64,000 nucleotides of DNA, taken from Mastigamoeba balamuthi. Its lineage: Eukaryota; Evosea; Mastigamoebida; Mastigamoebidae. A model generated the notes under the pieces. The model did not search any database. It had not been told where the DNA came from and saw nothing but the letters and a program-made list of their open reading frames with translations. The stretch lies in NCBI GenBank assembly GCA_902651635.1, contig CACRSC010000102.1, forward strand, positions 109,271 through 173,270, in the 5' to 3' direction. A program made the translations under genes and the position numbers. Of this stretch, positions 32,627-43,597 are shown piece after piece (the stretch's first letter is position 1; each line of letters starts with the position of its first letter).

Positions 32627-34927
32627 TCACTTGGGGTCCGCGAGGCACTGCGTCCTGAGCTCCTGCGTGGCGTATGCGAGCGAGCAGAACACCTGCTTCC
32701 TGCACTCGGCGTCGCAGGGCAGCGGCCTCTCGTCCCCCTTGGTGGTCAGCAGGCGGTTGTACGTGGCCGCCGTGGCCTCGTCCTGCAGTATGCGTGCGAG
32801 CAGCCTGTCCCACGACGCCAGGCTCAGGTCCTCCATCCCGTACTCCTCCCTCATCTCGTAGAACAGCTTCATCTGCAGCTGCGCACCGCGGGGCCATCGT
32901 GGGTCTCGTGCCTGGTGCTGGCTGGGTGGGTGGGGGCATACCGTGCCCAGGCGGTTCGAGGCTGCGACGTCGGCGTGGAACGTGCGGATCTCCTGCTCCT
33001 CGAGCGTGCGGGGGTCGAAGGTGGCGACCCGGATGCTGGGCCAGATGCCGCCCTTGCCCGACGTGCTGGGCGCGACGAAGCTCACCGACGTCGAGGGAGC
33101 CCCCAGGTGCGCCCGCACAAACTGCAGGTGGTCCGTGTGCAGGTGCCCGTAGAACGACCTGCGCAGCGCAGCCGCCCCGCCCCCGCGGCCTCCCGTCAGT
33201 CCGCTATTGCATCTCACGCGCTCCAACACGCGGCGAGAGCCCCCGGCACCGCTGAGAACAGCTTCTCCAGAGGCTGTACCCTGGGGGATGGGGGAGTGTC
33301 TTGTGGAGTAGCGGCGAGGCCAGCAGGGCGTGCAGGGCGGCATGCGGTGCGGTGTGTGGGGAGTGGGAGTGAGCACCTGGTGACCTGGGGGTGGCGGGCG
33401 AGGAGGTCGTTGAGGAAGTCGGTCCAGTTGCTCTTCTCGGCGCCGCTGGTGGGGATGTGGCCGAGCAGCCACGTGCGCTCGCCGTTGGCTGCGGCCCTGC
33501 CGAGCTCGCCGGCGAGCCAGCGCTTCATGCCTGTGGGGTCGCTGGACCAGACCTCGTAGTTCTCGGGGGAGATCCAGAGGCTGTTGGTCGACACGACCCT
33601 GTGCCCGCCCCTGTGCAGCACGCTGTAGTACCCCCACTCCCCCGCCGTCCGATCCCCCACGCCGCTCAGGTTGTACTTGTTCCTGCCACACCGCAGTGAG
33701 CCAGCACACAGAGGACGCACACACAGAGAGCTACATGCACAGGTGACTCAATTCAAGAGAGCTGCACCACTGAGGACACAAAAGAGCCCCGCTGTGTCTC
33801 TGGTGGCTTTGCTTCCCCTCTGTGTACCCCTCTGTGTGGCTCTCTCTGCTCTCAGCCGAGGGCTAAGCAGAGGGCACACAGAGGGACACACATAGAGAAC
33901 CCCCCGAGAGCTACACAGAATGCGCAGAGAAGGATACTCGGGAGGTACACAGAGGGCTAAACAGAGGAGCACACACAGAGAGAGCCACGTAGCCGGCGAC
34001 GCGGGGGGCGCACCAGACAGAGACCAGCTCCGAGACGATGGCCTGCCGGATCTTGGGCAGCAGGATGTTGACGGGGAACGTCTCGTGGTTGCCCAGCGAC
34101 GGGTACACCGGCGCCTCTGTTGCGTGGCGTGCGTGGCGGTTAGCGTGGTCACGGAATTATCCGCGAAATTTCTCAGGAAAAGGGGGTTATTCCAAACGGC
34201 GGGAAATCTGACCAGGGAAATGCTTGCGGATGGACGAGCAGAGCAGCTCCCACGTCTTGACAATCACGGGGTTGATGGTGGTCACCACGCTGTGCGGCGG
34301 CAGGTCGCCCTGGGCGTTGGCAGACGGCAGAGTGAGCGCGTCGGGATGCGACAGCAATGTAGAATCCAGAGGGGGGATATGAAATCCAAGAAATGCCGGT
34401 GACACGTCATAATGTCAGAACACGCGGCCCCCCAAGCAGCGCGGCACGGCACGCGGGGGGGCCGACGGCGGCTACTGACCGTGAGCAGTATGAGGTCCGG
34501 GTCGGGGTACATGGCCCGGATGGCGCCGAGCATCTCGTCGAAGAGCCTCGGGGGCGCGTCGCACTTGTCGTGCCCGTAGGGCCCTGCGGCGCACGCGCGC
34601 GTCAGCCGCTCCACGTCACAATGATGCTGCCACGTCATGCGGAATTCGTGCCTGCTTTTCCGGGGCCCAGTGACGTGGCGTGACAGCAGGGCATCGTCGT
34701 GAACTGGTACGTGGCGCAGTCGGTCGAGGTCCCTGGGGCAGCAGAGGGGCGTCAGCAGAGAAGGGGAGGGTGACGTGCCCTCGAGGTAGTAGGGGTCCAC
34801 GTGGGGGTCTGTGATGTGGATGTAGTAGGGCAGCCCTGCGTCTGACGCGACAGCGTGCACAGCCACAGCCAGCACGGCGATCCCCAGGCACCACGCCGAC
34901 CTGCACGGGCATTTCGTCGGACATCTG
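32627..34927 (-). CDS. Acid-sphingomyelinase-like metallophosphodiesterase
   Basis: Minus-strand multi-exon gene of the calcineurin-like, acid sphingomyelinase class. Motifs in order: YYIHITDPHVDPYYLEG (metal DxH), ILLT-GDLPPH (GDxxxH across an intron), YPSLGNHETFPVN (GNHE), WLLGHIPTSG (GHIP) and FYGHLHTDH (GHxH); all metal-ligand blocks are present. The C-terminus is helical and Cys-containing (PCDAECRKQVFCSLAYATQE) as in the ASM C-terminal domain. Introns I can place: 34310-34479, 34117-34212, 33683-33988, 33159-33376, 32879-32941. A hydrophobic N-terminus (CLGIAVLAVAVHAVAS) suggests secretion or lysosomal delivery. The start codon and the join around 34690-34780 are uncertain. Likely substrate is sphingomyelin or another phosphodiester, by family. 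Confidence 0.85.
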
Positions 34928-35114
34928 GAGGGACAACGCAAGAGGGCGCGGGGGGAGTGCGAGTGGGGCGACGCTCGCACATCGTTCAGGGGGTGCGTTC
35001 CGAAAATAACCAAAAGCAGGGATTATTCTCTCGGATACGCCCCACGTCATCGGGCGAATCTCGTGTGGCGGAATCCGAGAGGTCCACAAAATATCTCGCT
35101 CCTCTCGCGCAGGA

Positions 35115-36093
35115 ATGCTCTACACGTACCGCGGCGCCCCGCAGCGAGGGCCCCACGCGCAGCTCCCGGCCTCCCTGCGCCACGCCCTCCGCACGCTGCT
35201 GCGCCGCCACCCGCTCCTCTGTGTCGCCGCCGCGGCGCTGGCGGCCGTCGCGTCGCTCGTCGTGCTGGCGCGCGCGCTGGTCGCCGCGGCCTCCGACCCC
35301 CGCGCGGCGCCCGCGGCCCTCGGTGAGCCCCGCCGCGCGCGGCCCAACATGTCCGCCGTCCTCGCGCTGCTGGGCGACCGCGGCGAGGAGTGGCTCATGG
35401 GCGACCGCGTCCAGTTCGACCGCGCCGTCGTCGACAAGTCCGCACTCTCTTCATTCGTGGAATCTAGATTCGGGAATATCTGATGTGGAATTCCCGAATC
35501 GGAAAATGATCTAAAGATCTCTCCCCCCTCCCTCCCTCCTGACGCGGTGGTCTCGGGGCCCCCCAGGGAGCGGGACCAGGCGTGGGACATGGTCATGCTG
35601 GCGCGGAAGCTGGGGTCGCTGCCCGAGCCGTTCGCGCCGGCCAAGGGCTGGGCCGAGCGCGGCATCGCGCTGACGTGCTCGAGCAGCTCGTTCGACATCT
35701 GCCTCTTCAACGTCCGCATGATCCGCGAGATCCACCGCGTGGATCTCCCGATAGGTGCGGGGGGGAAGTGATCTGGTAGATTCTCCCGAAGTCCCCAAAA
35801 GGGACAAAATTCCGGATTCTCCTCTGGCACGCCGGGGATGGAAAATATCTGTCGAATCCCAATTTTGGAATTCCGGAAGCTCTTTATGACGTCATAACGG
35901 GGCAGAGGTGTGGTCGAGCACGGGCGACCTGACGTTTGAGCAGCGCGAGAGGCTGCTGGCGGTGCGGGACAGCCACGGGGCGCCGCCGCGGCTGCGGGTG
36001 GTCAACGAGATCGCCGCCGACTACATCAAGTGGTTCGGCCCCGCGCGGCGCTGGACCCCGCGCAACTGGAACCGCAACTTCCGTGCGGGCTGC
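35115..36093 (+). CDS. Type II membrane glycosyltransferase-like protein (MNN1/GT71-like), 3' end lost in gap
   Basis: Three exons (35115-35437, 35567-35754, 35906-36093) join in frame through GT-AG introns; the third runs into the n-gap. A short cytoplasmic N-terminus precedes one membrane anchor (LLCVAAAALAAVASLVVLARAL), then a luminal stem. The start of the catalytic part reads ERGIALTCSSSSFDICLFNV, then RMIREIHRVDLPIEVWSS. This resembles the opening of alpha-1,3-mannosyltransferase (MNN1, GT71) domains, where a GIV-T-GG stretch precedes a helix ending LPIE-W. The DxD metal motif would lie in the gap, so the assignment is tentative. Both introns and the 5' flank are rich in GGAATATC/GATTC-type words. 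Confidence 0.55.
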
Positions 36094-36903
36094 NNNNNNN
36101 NNNNNNNNNNNNNNNNNNNNNNNNNNNNNNNNNNNNNNNNNNNNNNNNNNNNNNNNNNNNNNNNNNNNNNNNNNNNNNNNNNNNNNNNNNNNNNNNNNNN
36201 NNNNNNNNNNNNNNNNNNNNNNNNNNNNNNNNNNNNNNNNNNNNNNNNNNNNNNNNNNNNNNNNNNNNNNNNNNNNNNNNNNNNNNNNNNNNNNNNNNNN
36301 NNNNNNNNNNNNNNNNNNNNNNNNNNNNNNNNNNNNNNNNNNNNNNNNNNNNNNNNNNNNNNNNNNNNNNNNNNNNNNNNNNNNNNNNNNNNNNNNNNNN
36401 NNNNNNNNNNNNNNNNNNNNNNNNNNNNNNNNNNNNNNNNNNNNNNNNNNNNNNNNNNNNNNNNNNNNNNNNNNNNNNNNNNNNNNNNNNNNNNNNNNNN
36501 NNNNNNNNNNNNNNNNNNNNNNNNNNNNNNNNNNNNNNNNNNNNNNNNNNNNNNNNNNNNNNNNNNNNNNNNNNNNNNNNNNNNNNNNNNNNNNNNNNNN
36601 NNNNNNNNNNNNNNNNNNNNNNNNNNNNNNNNNNNNNNNNNNNNNNNNNNNNNNNNNNNNNNNNNNNNNNNNNNNNNNNNNNNNNNNNNNNNNNNNNNNN
36701 NNNNNNNNNNNNNNNNNNNNNNNNNNNNNNNNNNNNNNNNNNNNNNNNNNNNNNNNNNNNNNNNNNNNNNNNNNNNNNNNNNNNNNNNNNNNNNNNNNNN
36801 NNNNNNNNNNNNNNNNNNNNNNNNNNNNNNNNNNNNNNNNNNNNNNNNNNNNNNNNNNNNNNNNNNNNNNNNNNNNNNNNNNNNNNNNNNNNNNNNNNNN
36901 NNN
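36094..36903. other. Assembly gap (810 n) followed by a poly-G run
   Basis: Unknown bases from 36094 to 36903, then a run of G to 36927. The G run is probably a sequencing or assembly artefact at the contig edge. It truncates the glycosyltransferase-like gene on one side and the START-like gene on the other. Confidence 0.95.
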
Positions 36904-36975
36904 GGGGGGGGGGGGGGGGGGGGGGGGAGCCCGGCGTCAATTGATTTGGGCGCGTTGGGCAGGAGGGCAGCGGAC

Positions 36976-38305
36976 CTGGGCGGAGCGGGCGACGATGGTG
37001 AGGCCGCCGCCGGGCTCGCGGCGCTCGTAGACGAGGAGGCAGAAGTCCCTGTTGGCGAGGAGGAGGCCGGGGTTGAGGACCATGTGCGCCGTGTAGGCCT
37101 GCGCAGAGCCCATCTCGACGCTGCGCGCGGCGGCGGGGTCGACGGCGGCCAGCTCGGCGGCGGGCACGTCGCGCACGCGCGTGAAGGCGCGGACGCACTT
37201 GTCCCACGACCTGCGCCACTCGGTCACAAACGCGTCGCGCACTGGGGGGGTCGGGGGCGACGTGTCAATTGAACCCGACAGCGGACAACATAGGGACAAC
37301 GACTTGGGTGCATGGTGCACTGACGCAATACAGTGGCGGCGCCACAGGGGCACCAGCTCTCATCAGTGGGGGCCGCGCCATCGCGGACATCATGGCCAAG
37401 CTCGTAGAGAAGCAGAGCTGCGGGCACAGAACTGCCCTCCAGCCCCCAAATCACAGTGAGTGCCCCACACAACCAAAGAGGCTGGGTCCACAGCAAAAGC
37501 GCCAAGCACACCCAGTACAGGAAACAGCACAACGAGAGCAGCGCAGAACAAGCACAGCGACAAGAGCTGCAACAACTAAACAGGCACAGCACAACAGCAC
37601 AACAGCACAACAGCAGCAGCAGCAAACACAGCTACAAGCAGCACAACAGTACGACAGTACAACAGACGCAGCACAGCAAGCAACGAGAAAGAGTGGCAAC
37701 AACTCAAGAGGGACATCACAGCAGCAGCAGCAGCAGCAGCAGCACAAAGAGAGTAGAGCAGAGCAGCAGAGCAGCAGCAGCAGCAAACAGAGCAATCAGG
37801 GAGGCAAGAGCGGCGACAACACAGGAGGCGCAGCAGTGCAGCGGTGGAGCGCACCTGCGTCGGGGGCCGTGCGCACGCGGGAGGCGACGGCGCGGCCGCA
37901 GGGCCCGCGCGAGGCGAGGCGGACGCGGGCCGCGGGCTGGAAGGGGGCGGCAGCCCACAGCGACGACGCGTTGGCGGCGACCCGCGCGAACTCGTCGGCC
38001 TCTGGCGCCCCGAGGACCTCCGCCAGCGACCCCCCGCCGTAGGCCAGCGCCAGCACCAGCGGGGCCTCTGCGGGGAAGTCGGCGTCGGGGGGGATGGGGG
38101 CGGCGGCGTCGAGGGCTGCGCGGGGGTCGGTGGGGAGGCTGAGGGCCAGCGACGACGAGGGCGCCGTCACCCCGAAGACCGCACGCGAGGCGCGCAGGGC
38201 GTCGCCCCACGTCGTCAGCGTCGCGCGGTCCAGCCGCGCCACCTGCCCGTTGGCCGCGACGCACAGGCACCGCGCGGGCAGCGCCGGGCTGTGCGCGGCA
38301 ATCAT
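36976..38305 (-). CDS. Possible START-domain lipid-binding protein, 3' end lost in gap
   Basis: Minus-strand gene with exon 1 38305-37855, an intron 37854-37242, and exon 2 37241-36976 ending at a GT donor before the gap. The splice joins GCAG to TGCGC in frame (AVRDAFVTEWRRSWDKC). Exon 2 ends with a segment (MVLNPGLLLANRDFCLLVYE then RREPGGGLTIVARS) that resembles the START-domain strand pattern RDF-L--Y-RR--DG-----S, preceded by a W--SWDK helix. Exon 1 shows no domain I know. The long intron is full of CAG/CAA tracts and holds a TCAATTGA site at 37265. A second intron beginning at 36975 holds another at 36937. START is a tentative call. Confidence 0.45.
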
Positions 38306-40367
38306 CGCTGCTGCTGCCGGGTTTGTTTGGGTGGGCCGCTCCGCTCAGGCAGATACGGCAGATATTTCTGTGGCGTATCTGGTCTGTATCTGCGACGTGT
38401 CCTGGCGGGGCTGGCTCCTGTTCGCCGTTCGCTGCGCTGGCTGCCAGGGGTCGGCAAAGTAGTAGAAAATTGCTTCGAGCTCTGGTCCCACTACTATGAC
38501 TTCTCATATAATGAGTCATCAGTATTCCAGATATTCTATGATTTCCTTTGCACCATACATACTGTAGGTCTCGCCCAGACCACGGGGAAAGTACAAGATC
38601 TCTCCCTTGTACTCAACAAAAAACACTGTGCTACCTCTGGTCCCCAAGTGATCCAGAAGGTTCCACCACACCCTAATATGTTGTGCAGTTCCTCTGTTTG
38701 CATCGGTCTGCCTCAGCTTCACTTCTTTTTTGCATGCAAAGATCGGCACACACAATGGGGATCTCGTGATACAGTTGTTTTCAATTTATTATCTGTACTT
38801 AACCCCTTTTTCCTGTAATCACCCTCACTCGGAAAAACCACTTCATACTCTATGGGTGAGATTCTGAATGTCGCTGAAGTAGCTCTGAGTAATTAACCAC
38901 TATTAACATGAAAATGTGATACATCAATGATGTAGATTACTTTGATAGTATTCACAATCCACATTATATCCTACTATTATACCAGACTACTGAATTTCTG
39001 TCATAACTACTTGCTGAATTCTGTGCAACTGAGGTTTCTCTATGTAGTGTATTGTTTACTGTGAAATACAGTTCACTACATTAGCAGTTCCACCTCTTAC
39101 CACAAGCACAGTCACCACTACATTAGGCCAGAGAGCCATAGGGAACCCAGGGAGATATGGGGGGCAACCATCTAATCCAACAGATTCCAACAAGCTTAAA
39201 TCGTGATATTATCTTGGGCGTATATTTTCAAATGAAATGACCAGCTGAATATTTTCTTCTGTATGGAATGTCGGACTGTTCATTGGGAGCTGCTGTCAGT
39301 TATTCTATAATCACCTCAGAAGCATACACAGCAGCTGCACCTCTGCTCCTTCCACCCCCACCCAGCTGCTCCAGCCATAAGCCATGTCCCAGCTCCAGCA
39401 TATAACCTTTATTACATATGACTCCATCAGAGTACTGCGTACTTCATGGCAGATGCCTGAGGGCATGCCAGCTGGCATCCATGGCACAGCCCTTCTGTTT
39501 TCTGGCCTTGCCCTGGGCCTCACTGATCTTGTCCGCTTCACACATACAGTGCTCATATTTCACTTCCACATGGCAGCTGCAGGCTACGTGCTGAGCATCA
39601 TCCCAGCAGTCATCTGCAGCATTGCTATGGGCATCTTCACCATGCGGGAATTCTGCAGGCCCAACAGCATCATAGTCTCAGTCGTGTGGCTGCTGAGCAT
39701 CAACGTGGCCATGGAAAACACTGAGTTAGAGGCGGCTGACATGCTCATTGGGATACCACTGCTCGACTGAAGTCCTACGTGCCCATGCTCAACTGCAGGC
39801 CTGAGGCCTCAGACGGCTGGCTTATGGGCATTGACAAGGCCACTGCCCACATTAACTGCAGAATGATGGCCAGCAATGACCTCTCCAAACTCGGGGCCCC
39901 GAGCACTGCTGCCCAGGGATGTTACACTGCCCAGGAAGCAGAGGCAGCAAGTGGGGTCTCAGTCTGATGTGACCCGGCATCTCAGCCTGATGTGAGCCAG
40001 CACACAGGGCTGTTATGTTCATCAGTGTGATAAATCACATCAACAGGCTTTTCAGGCCCTGTCAGGTGACTGACCACTTTTGGGTTGGATATCAGTACAA
40101 GTTGAGCATTGATGCATTCAAATACAATCGTTGAGACTTGATTCAATTGCGAAGCCGCAGGTCTTAGTGATTGCGGGACTTCACTTGCGTCCTTCTTGGC
40201 AAGTTGCACGTAATTATATCACTCTCAGCAGAGCATATGATAACACGATGCGCAGAACAAGGCACAAGAAACATGTCGTTTAGTTTGGTCAGAGTGGATG
40301 AGAGATTTGTGTGTGGTACTGTTTTACATCAAAGGAGGTTTCCGTGATGCGTGTATCACGTTGTTCA
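38306..40367. other. Intergenic; AT-rich island
   Basis: The first ~100 bases (38335-38400) contain AGATACGGCAGATATTTC and GTATCTGGTCTGTATCTG, a cluster of GATA/TATC words upstream of the START-like gene on the minus strand. From 38460 the DNA is AT-rich, with only one long ORF (39384-39770, listed separately). Confidence 0.5.
39384..39770 (+). CDS. Hydrophobic ORF in AT-rich island, uncertain
   Basis: A 128-residue open frame with two or three hydrophobic segments (GTALLFSGLALGLTDL, AGYVLSIIPAVICSIAMGIF, IIVSVVWLLSINVAM). A coding-like frame continues after a frame change at 39779-39967. It has no splice-consistent neighbours and unusual composition compared with other genes here. It could be a small membrane protein, a decayed gene or chance. 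Confidence 0.25.
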   Translation: MSQLQHITFITYDSIRVLRTSWQMPEGMPAGIHGTALLFSGLALGLTDLVRFTHTVLIFHFHMAAAGYVLSIIPAVICSIAMGIFTMREFCRPNSIIVSVVWLLSINVAMENTELEAADMLIGIPLLD

Positions 40368-43121
40368 TCAACTGCTCTGAACAGAACCCTTTCTCAATGC
40401 AGCAGCATTGGCAGGAGGAATGTCACCAGGGTTCTCTGCCATGTACTTGAACAGTGCATCAGGCTCAGCAGTTCCTGCCATCAGATCCCTCTCAACATCC
40501 CTGTAGTTGGCCAGCACCTGGGAGCATGCCATGCTGAGCCTGTCGCTGAAGCCCATGATCTCGTGGACACGAATAAGCTCCTTGAACCCCTTGAGGGGCA
40601 CCGACCCTAGGCACCTCGTGGCAACTGCTCCCTTGCAGTTTTCACGTACTGAATCAGAGATGCACACAGTCGACCCGATGTCCTTGTTGATCGCCTCGAG
40701 CCTCGCTGCCATGTTGACCTACAATGACTGTGTGTTGGCTGCAGATGACCAGAGTGAGAGCGCACAGTGTCTCCGATGACAGTGTAGTTCATCCTCGACA
40801 TGCTGCCCACGTTGCCGCAGAACACAGGGCCGCTGTTGATGCCGATCCTGATGGCCATCTTCTTCCCGATCAGCTTCTCAAACTCCACGTTGAGCTGGTC
40901 CAGCGCCTCGCAGATCTCCACTGCCGACTTGCAGGCCAGCATCTGGTGCTCCTTCACATGATCTGGAACGTTCCAAATCGCCTACGGAGGATGATGAGAG
41001 CATGCCAACATCATCTAACTGAAGCCCTCCCTCTACTGCTCACCATGATGGCGTCGCCGATGTACTTGTCGATGGTGGCCTGGTTCTGGAGGAGGATGGC
41101 CGAGAAGGTCTCGAACATGGTCTGCAGGATCCCGAACACCACGCTCACGCTGTGCTCCTCCATCGTCGACGTGAACTGCACTACGTCCAGGAACATCACC
41201 GTGCACATCTTCTGCTTCATCGTGAGCTCCCTGTGTTTCATGCCAAGAGCACGGGTATTAGTGTGAACCGTGTAACCGTCAAAACGAGACGAGTGGGCGC
41301 ACGGCTTCTTGTTGTTGCGGATGAGCCAGTGCACGACCGTCTTGGGGACATAGACGCTGAACGACTCGAGGGCCACGGTCATCTGGTGCGCCGTGGACAG
41401 CATCGTGTGCAGCTCCGTGAGCACGCTCGACCCGTCGGGGCACTTGGAGTCGAACTTCATCTCCGACAGGTTGCTCAGGTGCCGCGTGATCAGCCGGATC
41501 TGGTGCGTCACCGCCGTCACCACCACCACGATCGCCGCGCACATGGCCAGCACCAGCACGGAGACTATCACCACCACCGTGACCATCGAACTCGACGCCT
41601 TCTTCTCTGCCGCCGTGGTCGCGCCCAGGACGTCGCCCGTGAAGTCGGAGATCGGGGACATGAGGAGCATCCACCAGCCAGAGCCCTCGGGGACCGCCAG
41701 CAGGCTCACGTCGTGGTACTGGTCGTCGGCCGTGAACGCCAGCTCCCTGCGGGCGCCGCCGGTGAGGGCCAGCCAGCGCTCGACGGGCGCCCTGACCGTG
41801 GCGTTGGGGTGGCCCGCCACCGTGTACGTGCTCAGGCCGTCGGGCGTCACCACCGTGCCCTCGGTCACCGCCACCAGGTTCATGGCCCCCGTGTCCTGGA
41901 ACACCATGGCGAAGCTGTTCTTGGTGATCCGCAGCGACCCGAAGTAGTCTGTCAGCCACTTCATGCTGAACGAGATGTGCAGCGCCCCCACGAAGGCGCT
42001 CATGTTCCCCGGTATCCGCTTCACGTAGAACGGCTTGGGCGTGCGTGCGGCTGTGTCGTAGATCATCGACCAGATCAGAGGCCTGCTCTTGTTCGCCATC
42101 GCCGGCCTGCCTCACAGAGAGCAAGTGACGAGGTGTGCGGATGGGTTAGAGAGTGCGTATATGTGCGAGTAGGCTGCTGCTGCAGGGGCCGGGGAGGGCG
42201 GAACGAGGAGCGGCAGGGGGCGCACCAGTAGGGGCGCTTGGTGATGGGGAAGTTGAGGGTGCTGGCGGTGGTGATGTTGGTGGGCTTGAAGGTGGTGGTG
42301 TTGTAGAGGCTGATGGTGTACGAGCTGTTGCGCTCGTGCTGGTCGTACACGCCCCACTTGATCTGGTACGGCTGCGTCACTGCGCTGATCGCAAACATGT
42401 GGTGCCCCTGGTCGTTATCCGTCGTGAACGTCTGCGCTGCGAGATCAGCTGCGGTAGAGGGGGTGTGGGTATCGGGTGGTGCGACGAGATACACGCGTAT
42501 TGCCAAATGCGAAATGAGAGCACTGCTGAGCAACTCCTTCCATCTTCTATTTATAGGCGCCGAGCAGAAGGCAGAAGAGCCGCGTCGAGAAAAGCACGCC
42601 CCCGATTAAGGAGTTCGTCGACAGAGGGCAGGACGCACGAAGGTGCTGAACGCAGGGGTCCGCATGATCTCGGGCAGGCCGAGGCTGAACAGGAAGGGCG
42701 ACGCCAGCGCAGCGGTGTGGAGCGACGGGATGGCGGTGATGTCGACGCCCGAGAACTGCAGGCGCTGCATGACCGTCTCGATGAACTGCACGGGCCTGGC
42801 GATCTCCTTGGCGAAGGCGTCGCGGGCCTTGTCGATGACCAGCCTCCGCAGGATGCCCGCCTGCGTGTCGATGCTGCTCCGCGACACGCTGGCGAACGAC
42901 GTGATGCTGCTGTGCCACTCGACAGAGAGCGGGATGATCGACGTGCCCGCGATGGCCAGCGACCCCGCGACGATGATGCCGATGAACAGCGCCCGCATGG
43001 GCACCGTCATGGCCCGGTGCAGCAGCTGGCCCTCGTGGTACCCGGACGTTTTGCTGCTGGTGCTGCTGCGCCGCGACGCCGCCAGAGGGGTCTCAGGGAC
43101 TGCTGTCTGGACCTGTGCCAT
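40368..43121 (-). CDS. Cache-type receptor class III nucleotide cyclase
   Basis: Six exons on the minus strand: 43121-42639, 42431-42226, 42106-41303, 41230-41044, 40981-40766, 40718-40368. The N-terminus has a membrane segment (ALFIGIIVAGSLAIAGTSII), then a large extracellular region of the double-Cache sensor type, a second membrane segment (VTVVVIVSVLVLAMCAAIVV), a HAMP-like linker (ITRHLSNLSEMKF) and the cyclase. Catalytic residues look complete: first metal Asp in MFLDVVQFT, second in IDKYIGDAIM with a Lys in the purine-selecting region, and VNMAARLE with Asn and Arg. The Lys favours adenylyl over guanylyl cyclase, by family knowledge. The enzyme would make cyclic nucleotide on the cytosolic side in response to an external ligand. 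It lies next to a receptor phosphodiesterase on the same strand. Confidence 0.88.
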
Positions 43122-43597
43122 TCTGTGTCACACTCTTATTTTAATCAAATGGTCTCGGAGCTCCGCCCGTGTCTGTAGGCCTTCCCCCTGCGGTCAGAAT
43201 TGGTCGATTTGTGGGCGAGACGGCCGAGGAAAAAGGCACGGCCGAGTTCGTCCAGTTCGATGGACTTATCCGAGTGGGGAAGGGCGTATTACTCTGCGGT
43301 ATTCCTGGGTGCGGGCTGCTGAGGATAGGCAAATATGGCGACTGCGTCTCGGTCTTGAATATGCGCGATTACCAAACGAGACATCAGTGTTTTTTTTCTC
43401 TTAACCTCTTCTGCAATGGAACAATTCCACGCGCAGCAAGCAAAGCACCAGTGCATAAACGGTGATCGCCTGTGGCCACCGAAATCCGCGGGGACTGCCA
43501 GCGGAGGGGCAGGGACTGTAAAGATATCTCAGTCATTTCATTAGTGGCGGACGCTAAACGCATCACTGACGAGCCTCCCTCTATTGCTACATCAATA

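Noticed and set aside
35908-37272. ORFs translated through the n-gap
   Set aside because: The middle is unknown bases, so continuity is not supported; the two sides belong to genes on opposite strands.
37560-37795. CAG/CAA tract as a poly-Gln coding region on the plus strand
   Set aside because: It falls inside a supported minus-strand intron and has no splice-consistent plus-strand gene around it.
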